Shown piece by piece: positions 45,540 through 60,000 of a stretch of DNA of 60,000 nucleotides. The DNA is taken from positions 16,463,375 to 16,523,374 of the forward strand of contig OZ037768.1 in the NCBI GenBank assembly GCA_964035545.1, given 5' to 3'. The first letter of the stretch is position 1; the number at the start of each line of letters is the position of its first letter. Made by a program: the position numbers and the translations under genes. The notes beneath the pieces are model-generated. The model saw nothing but the letters and a program-made list of their open reading frames with translations, was not told the origin of the DNA and did not search any database. Origin of the DNA: Bugula neritina. Lineage: Eukaryota; Bryozoa; Gymnolaemata; Cheilostomatida; Bugulidae.

Positions 45540-46860
45540 CCTCATGGGACAGAAAGCGAAGCAACAGAACATGTTTTATTTTTTGTTCGTCTATCACCTA
45601 GGGTTTCTAGTTTCAGCTTCTCACGAGCTACTGGCACACTATTTCTTCTTTTAATGGTTGATATGAATCTTATGGCGTTGTTTTGCACCATATCAATGTT
45701 ATTTATTAGATAATCTAATGAAGTATCCCAAACCATATTCAACATGCGGTCTACATAGGCTTGTGTAAGCAAGGAGACAAGCGGAAGCAAGGGCATCATG
45801 CAGTGCGCATTTAATCATGCTCCCAACTGTCTTTTGGCTTTCCCAATTTCAACTCTGAATATGTTTGTTAAACTTCAAGTCTGGCTGAAGAATGACACTC
45901 TGGTAGCAAGTCTCCTGCAAAATTTCTAGGGTTGTCCTGTTTAGCACATGGTTGGTGTAAGGGGAAGTTGCAGTCTGATTGAAGGGAAGAACGGAACATA
46001 TTTTCCCATTATTGAAGTGCGTAAACATTGTTTTGAAATCTCGATTTGTCTTGAGCATTGTTGACCACCTGGTAGATGAGGGTGTCCCCGGCAAATAGAC
46101 TTATGTTACAATCAATGTGGTCAGGCAGATCATTGATGTAGGCTAGGAAGAAGGTAGGGCCTAGCGCTGACCCCTGAGGAACCCAACCCCAGACTTTACA
46201 GGCAGTTCATATGAAAGTTGCCCTTTAATCCTTAAGTTTTTGTGTGCGGGCCATAAGGAAGTCATGAATCTATTTCACTATCTGTGTACTCACATTAGGA
46301 ATGTTAGATAGTTTTTGCATTAGGAGTCTGTGTGAAACTTTGTCGAATGCCTTCCCGAATTCAGGAACTATTGCATGAACAGCATCACTTTTGTTTCCAT
46401 GCCTAGCAATGTCATGATATGTGCCATATTATTGTGTCTCACATGACAGCCATGCTGTCTGTTACACAGAAACTTATCTGGTACAAAGTTTAGGTGGTGG
46501 AGCGCTATGTGTTTGAGCAACTTGCAAAGAATGCTAGTAATCGTAATAGATGGGTAGTTATTTGGTTAATCAGCAGGTCCTTTCTATGAAGCTAGCTTCC
46601 ATTCACTGGGAAAAGTTAAGGTAGATAGAGAGACTTTAAATTTAAAAGAAAGTCACTTAGCAGTCATGATAGGGTCTATTACAAGATCCTCTTTGCGTAT
46701 ACCATCTGGACCTGCTGGTTTTCTATTCTTGAGAGCAGTGAGAATGTTAGCAACTCCAGCATCAGATACCTCAATAGATGAGGCAGTACAATTATATCTA
46801 TTGTTGCTATCAAGTTGTGTTGCTTGCAGAATAGTATTGAAGAACTTATTCAAAATATTA
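45540..46860 (-). pseudogene. Decayed non-LTR retrotransposon (LINE) reverse transcriptase
   Basis: On the minus strand, fragments appear in the correct order but in shifting frames. A pre-palm NRKPAGPDGI motif lies near 46690-46720. A FGKAFDKVSHRLL-type motif is near 46330-46370, and SGVPQGSALGP...YINDLPDHI near 46110-46195. The catalytic motif near 46085-46105 is altered (F-A-G-D where active elements have F/Y-A-D-D). The C-terminal domain has DMVQNNAIRFI near 45660-45700. Several stops and frameshifts interrupt it. The motif style fits Jockey/CR1-like clades. No endonuclease domain is seen upstream, so the copy is 5'-truncated and dead. Confidence 0.88.
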
Positions 46861-46904
46861 GCACATTCTATTGGGTCTTCAGTGTGGTCATTTCCCGAGT
46901 CTTG

Positions 46905-46990
46905 AGTTTCATAGTATTACTATTAGTAATACTAATGTCTAATACTAATAGTTGTAGTATTACTAATACTATTAGTATTTATAATTATAT
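46905..46990. repeat. ATTAGTATTACTAATACT-type repeat
   Basis: Short self-complementary AT-rich units beside the LINE relic; the same motif family is seen at 47640-47880 and 30160-30535. Confidence 0.75.
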
Positions 46991-47045
46991 TCATATTGAT
47001 AGTGATTATTTAATAATTTATATTACATTTACAATTAGTAAATTA

Positions 47046-47258
47046 AGAGAGCAGCTGTGGTCTAAGGGTTAGAGTGTTTGCCTAGTAAACACGAGGTGAT
47101 GGGGTTCGAGCCCGACAAAGGCCATTGGTGATGTTAGGAAAAGCATTCAGTCATAATTGCTCCTGTGCCTCATTTAAATAAGTCCTTAGCCCGATTTAAC
47201 AAAAACCCTTTACATCAGGGGTTTCTCACAGGGATAGCGACAATAAACTTGCGTGAGT
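47046..47258 (+). mobile_element. Intact tRNA-derived SINE with 18-bp target duplication
   Basis: The head carries an A box (TGGTCTAAGGGTTAGAGTG) and a B box (GGTTCGAGCCC) of a pol III promoter. The body contains CATTGGTGATGTTAGGAAAAGC and TTGCTCCTGTGCC, and the tail CAGGGGTTTCTCACAGGGATAG and ATAAACTTGCGTGAG. The 18-bp sequence TTTACAATTAGTAAATTA flanks it exactly (47028-47045 and 47259-47276), a hallmark of target-primed insertion. Exact flanks suggest a recent event. No coding capacity. Confidence 0.93.
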
Positions 47259-47276
47259 TTTACAATTAGTAAATTA

Positions 47277-48557
47277 CTCAATTATTGCCATGATATTAAG
47301 TTTATTACTCAGTTATGAGATTGTTCAGATTTAATTTACATAAGATTTTTATTTAGTCAGTTTGTTCCAGCATCGTGGATAAGCAAGATGTCTTCTGCAG
47401 TCAAAGACAATTACTTCCTGTTATACATGAAATGTAATCTACAACAATTACTATAAAATATACGTATGACTTAAACTACAGTATGTCTTGGCACTTTTAA
47501 GCTTAGTTCAAATCTCTGTCAAGTGGAAGAGAAACAATCAAAAAGTTCCTGTAGCTGATTTGTCAATTTTGAATAAGTAGCAGCATTAACTGCATAAACT
47601 TTTTTGTTTTGCATAAAACATTGATGGTTAATACTGATAATTACTAAGTCTAATACTCGTAGTAATAGAGCTAGTTATACTTATAGTAAATACAGTATGA
47701 GTATTAGTAATACTTGTACTGTAAGTGTATTGCTATTAGCATAAGTGTTGTTCAATAATTACTTATTTACTAAACTAATACTTATACTTATACTATTGGT
47801 ATTACTGTTAGTATTACTATTGAGACTGTCTTATTTAGTGTTACTGTAGTAGTACTACTGATAATATTGCTATGTCTATAAGTATATATTCAAAATATTA
47901 TTAGTACCTATAATACTCTATGCTTCTGGAAATATATGGCTATCACTAGCTCAACATCCAATACGTGTGATGATTTTTTAAATAGCTAGTTCTGGTAAAT
48001 CCAAAGCTCTCCCAATAACAGCAGCCATTAAAAATGAAATTTTGCTTTTATAGATATCCACAAGTATGCTAATGAATAGCTTTGAAAAAATTAAATACTC
48101 ATGAATTTTTATGTGCCTAAATTTTGTGAGTGTATAAAAAGAGCTGAAATGTTAAATAGTAAATTGTACATGGCTCAGCTTTTCAACTCTGTAATCATGG
48201 GCCTATTTGCATGAAGGTTGTTGAAAGTTTGGAGAAAAAACCATATATTGAACAATGTAGACCTGGATTAAATATACAAGGAATTTTTATTTCATTAAAA
48301 CTAGACAATTAGCTTTTAATAATATAGAAAGTGCTGTCACTCCAAATAAATTATTTTGTTATATAATTTAATTAATATTTTGATGCTATTTGTTTAGCAG
48401 CTAGCTTTTCGTTCACTGGTATGAGCTTCAAAACGAACAGGAACGCAATTTTATACTGTTCTGTAAATTACTAGGCATGGTTATTTTTAAAATTCTAGTT
48501 TTTTACAGAAATAGTATTGCATGGATTAAATTTTTATTTTGTAGAGTTTTGTTAATT
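47277..48557. other. 5' flank of CHTF18, with ATAC/GTA repeats
   Basis: It holds degenerate AGTATTAGTAATACTTGTAC-like repeats (about 47640-47880). The rest is AT-rich with no exon seen. The CHTF18 promoter should lie near its right end; no TATA box or GC box is evident. Confidence 0.4.
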
Positions 48558-58686
<10,129 letters not shown>

Positions 58687-60000
58687 GTGAGTGCAGGTGG
58701 GTGAAGGTGGGTGCAGGTAGGGAAGGGGTAATGCTATTCTGTTCACCCAAGCTGACAGCTGTGCTGGGACAATGAACATATTTAGGTGTGAGCATGTATT
58801 ATATTGCTGGTAATAGCATAGTATTACCAGTTGAAAAATAAGAAACCCAAACACCCAGGGCTGTCTCCTTAATCTCTTCAAGCTAGCAGACAGTACCCTT
58901 TTGCTTCTTTTTCTCTGTACTCCTTTATTTCTTTCGGTATTAACTTTTAGAAGCAATAAACTGACGACACCCGTTTTGTTGGAAACTTGACAAGTTTTTT
59001 TTAAAGTTAGATTTATTTTCTTTCTCTCAACACATTTTATACCGTCTTATTTGTATAAGATAGTACAAACAAATAAAAACTGTCAAGCCATTCATGCTAA
59101 AAAAGTTTGCTGTCAATTCAAGGAATGTTTGATAAACTACAATTAGATGCTCATAACACAACTAATTGTTGAATTACTCAATATATTGCCAGTAGAAATG
59201 TGTCTATAATATTTACCTATATGTGTTCAGATATATTCACAGTAAGCCTGCCTGAGTATAGTAATAATACCTTCTCATTAATGGGTGGATCAGCGTTCAC
59301 ACCCATGTCTCAGCCTGAAAACCCAATGTCATCCATTGTTCTAATGTGAACCTGGATACATGTACAGCTGTTCATATATTGGGATATTTTTTGTGGAATT
59401 ATTGCATATTAAAGAATAGTGATAGACTTCTGTCATCTAATTGTTATCTGATATCAATAATTATCTGTTTGTATGTAGTTATGTTACACTCATGGATTAT
59501 ATAAATCGTATTTGCTTCATTATAGTTGCATTCTCTGACTCACTAGCTTCCTATGCTATAACTCTAGACTACATTATATCCACAGATTGCCTATCAATTG
59601 TTCCGTTTAGCATTTTTAGAATGATTACAACAATTATATTACAGAATAACACACAGTAAATTATGTGAGTTGCAATTTCCATAGTATGAAGCTAGTGCTG
59701 CCATTCATAATAACTTGAATGTTAATGGCAGCAGCTATATTAGATTGGTATTACAGAACTTGGGTTAACTTAGCTTTAGTATTCCGGACTGTGGTGTAAG
59801 CTAGGTGGTTTCTATAGATGGTTATCTCAGTTAATTAGCTGATGTGCTGCAGAGCTGACAGAGCTGGCATCTTCCTATTGTTACTGCAGCTAGTACTCAT
59901 TCCTTAGTCATTGTTTCCCTGTTCCTTGCACACTCAGTGATGTACTGAGGCGCCCCATTTCTACACATTTTGAGGAATGCTTTGGTTACTGACTCAACTT
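58687..60000. other. CHTF18 intron 12, continuing past the window
   Basis: No sequence encoding the expected next CTF18 segment was recognised here, so the window appears to end inside an intron. The start carries a short GGTGGGTGCAG repeat. Confidence 0.5.

Noticed and set aside
45540-46860. Functional reverse transcriptase gene
   Set aside because: Multiple frameshifts and stops, an altered catalytic motif and no endonuclease region.
47046-47115. Possible tRNA gene (A and B boxes)
   Set aside because: No cloverleaf-compatible acceptor stem; the sequence continues into a SINE body with flanking target duplications.

Overview
The window is animal nuclear DNA. It is AT-rich, its genes are split into many short exons joined by GT-AG introns, and its introns carry microsatellites, SINEs, a LINE relic and palindromes. 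The gene content is metazoan: a neuregulin-type growth factor, an SRSF3/7-type splicing factor, the clamp-loader subunit CTF18 and a large F5/8C-containing surface protein. I infer an invertebrate, possibly a lophotrochozoan. Nothing in the window fixes the phylum.

Layout. 445-846 is a MITE-like element with a TAA target duplication. 1664-22725 (minus strand) is a gene of about 36 exons for a roughly 1,750-residue secreted or type I membrane protein. It has a signal peptide, about seven repeats of about 170 residues with a DUF11-like signature, one F5/8 type C (discoidin) domain, an Asp-box module and a candidate C-terminal membrane helix. 23828-30891 (minus) is a 7-exon, 218-residue SR protein. 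A head-to-head intergenic region (30892-31818) separates it from 31819-43194 (plus), a neuregulin homologue with an N-terminal domain, an Ig domain, an EGF domain, a membrane helix and a cytoplasmic tail. That gene has two phase-matched alternative exons for the last EGF loop. 43195-48557 is intergenic and holds a decayed LINE reverse transcriptase, degenerate GTA/ATAC-type repeats and an intact tRNA-derived SINE with an 18-bp target duplication. 48558 to beyond 58686 (plus) is the 5' half of CHTF18, from the N-terminus through the AAA+ ATPase core; it runs out of the window.

All exon models were built by hand. I matched reading phase across each junction, so most internal junctions are well supported. 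Gene ends (first exons, 3' UTRs, the last exon of the large minus-strand gene) are less certain. The long open frames at 13847-15115, 8622-9095, 10047-10401 and 57963-58484 are tandem-repeat artefacts, not genes.

Points I find most worth a second look: the repeat/F5/8C/Asp-box protein architecture; the mutually exclusive EGF exons in an invertebrate neuregulin; a perfect 96-bp palindrome with an 11-nt loop between two TA microsatellites; a second 84-bp palindrome; a young SINE family; tandem repeats abutting splice sites; and a GC-AG intron just before the CTF18 Walker A exon.
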